Origin: Schizochytrium sp. TIO01 | Taxonomy: Eukaryota; Sar; Bigyra; Thraustochytrida; Thraustochytriidae | Assembly (NCBI GenBank): GCA_004764695.1 | Contig: SMSO01000025.1 | Span: 2,527,102 to 2,591,101, forward strand | Direction of reading: 5' to 3' | Length of the DNA stretch: 64,000 bases | Shown here: in pieces, positions 63,301 through 64,000 of the stretch | Layout of the letters: each line of letters begins with the position of its first letter | Numbering within the stretch: position 1 is the stretch's first letter | Translations under genes and position numbers: made by a program | Notes under the pieces: generated by a model | Told to the model about the DNA's origin: nothing | The model's database searches: none | The model's input: the letters and a program-made list of their open reading frames with translations, nothing else

Positions 63301-64000
63301 ATCCCCGTCGTTTGTCTGATCTAAACCCCTTCACAGAAGCACAATTACGCCGCGCTGGCCACTACCCAGCACCGAAGGGGGATGGTGATGATGATGGTCT
63401 TGTAGCGGTCAGACCCTCTGGCGGTGGGCTTCTGGCTCGAGGCCGAGCCTTTCTGTTTGGCCATGCATTTACCTACGACAAGCTTGAAGAAGATGAGATG
63501 CGTCGCCGCATGGCTCCGATTGAACCGTCCCACCCAGAGTCACTTGCAGACTCTATTTCTATTATTGTGGAGGGTGACGATGACAGGAATAGCTACACTG
63601 GCATGGCTGCCGGTGAAGACGGCGGGATGTTCATGGAAGAGGATGAGGATGAGGATATCTTTGCATCCACACAAACCTACGAACCTGTTGGACGTTATGA
63701 AAAGGGAGATACATTTGGTATTATTCCCTGGATTCTTAACCATCCGGTCTCAGTGGTGCAGCTTACCGCAAAGACCGATGTGACTTTGCATATGATCGAT
63801 GTCTCCGAGCTTTCGCGCCTGTTCCGTCGCAATCCAACTCTTGCCCTGGCATTCTTCAAATATGTCGCATCGGCAATTGGCGAACGTGCCGATCGTGATG
63901 AAGAAGTCCTTTGTGACCAAATCTCTGATAATCTTAAAGACCGTGATGCTAAGGTGGCAACCAACAGTCAGCTGACCCGCCTGCTAGACAACAAACCAAT
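60303..64000 (+). CDS. SCAMP-like tetraspan protein fused to GRAM, split CNB fold and PDZ domains; exons 60303-60715 and 60983->64000
   Basis: The spliced frame gives at least 1,143 residues and is still open at the window edge. Residues 55-225 follow the secretory-carrier-membrane-protein (SCAMP) pattern: DWPRMCPLIHLNIQKDFP, then four hydrophobic helices (about 88-107, 119-135, 148-170, 199-221) with the post-helix-2 loop VFRPAYWALR in place of the SCAMP WYRPLYGAFR. Next come a Lys run (AAG repeat), a GRAM/PH-like region (about 309-410, IPGTLALFTTERKLTF), and the front half of a cyclic-nucleotide-binding fold (about 465-501, YKAGMLILSKGTHFQHLFHV, then TEGAVTIYLE). A PDZ domain (about 620-682, KGVQAGDELVKV) and acidic linkers follow. 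The back half of a CNB fold is at about 1044-1108 (GDTFGIIPWILNHPVSVVQL, then LFRRNPTLALAFFKYVAS). The Glu and Arg that bind the cyclic phosphate are not seen. I infer a membrane-trafficking scaffold; ligand and function are unknown. Confidence 0.8.
60716..60982 (+). other. Intron of the SCAMP-like gene, 267 bp, GT-AG
   Basis: The donor is CCCAGC|GTAAGT and the acceptor ATACAG|GTACTGG, phase 2. Reading straight through meets a TAA two codons past the last complete exon-1 codon; splicing joins RPA to YWALRLES and restores the conserved SCAMP loop between helices two and three. The intron is AT-rich. Confidence 0.9.

Overview
The window is nuclear DNA of a flagellated (ciliated) unicellular eukaryote. 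It carries cytosolic ribosomal protein uL2, the eukaryotic tRNA wybutosine enzyme TYW1, the recombinase motor RAD54 and several ciliary genes: an axonemal outer-arm dynein heavy chain, IFT139/TTC21B and an LRRC43-like protein. Genes are mostly intronless (the dynein frame is 15 kb in one exon). Only two introns are visible, in RPL8 and in a SCAMP-like gene, both GT-AG. This suits an intron-poor heterotrophic protist; a labyrinthulomycete/thraustochytrid stramenopile is my best guess, but that is inference, not shown by the sequence.

Layout. 1-13.2 kb is a repeat-rich, gene-poor accessory region. It holds a DUF6729-like, transposase-like gene running off the left edge on the minus strand, a 41-repeat ankyrin gene broken by one apparent 13-bp deletion, a smaller decayed ankyrin paralogue with duplicated flanks, and a dispersed ~155-bp repeat present twice. 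13.2-20.4 kb holds TYW1 (minus), a nested tetranucleotide satellite and RPL8 (plus, two exons with a 700-bp intron). 20.5-43.4 kb is a ciliary block: a 4,990-residue dynein heavy chain (minus) head-to-head with IFT139 (plus), then a small coiled-coil ORF and an LRRC43-like gene. 44.3-54.6 kb holds a C2-domain protein, an FSH1-type serine hydrolase fused to a HAD-like domain, RAD54 (minus) and a secretory-pathway thioredoxin-fold protein without CxxC. 54.6-60.3 kb has no recognisable gene.

The right end (60.3 kb to the edge, still open) is the most novel item. It is a two-exon gene for a four-helix SCAMP-like membrane protein, continued by a GRAM/PH-like domain, the front half of a cyclic-nucleotide-binding (CNB) fold, a PDZ domain, long acidic linkers and then the back half of a CNB fold. 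I know of no described family with this order.

Two of the longest frames here (1-2205 minus and 60,983-64,000 plus) are open to the window edges, so an ORF caller that needs both start and stop would miss them; they were found by translating the edges by hand. All homology statements rest on recognised motifs and remembered family features; no search was run.
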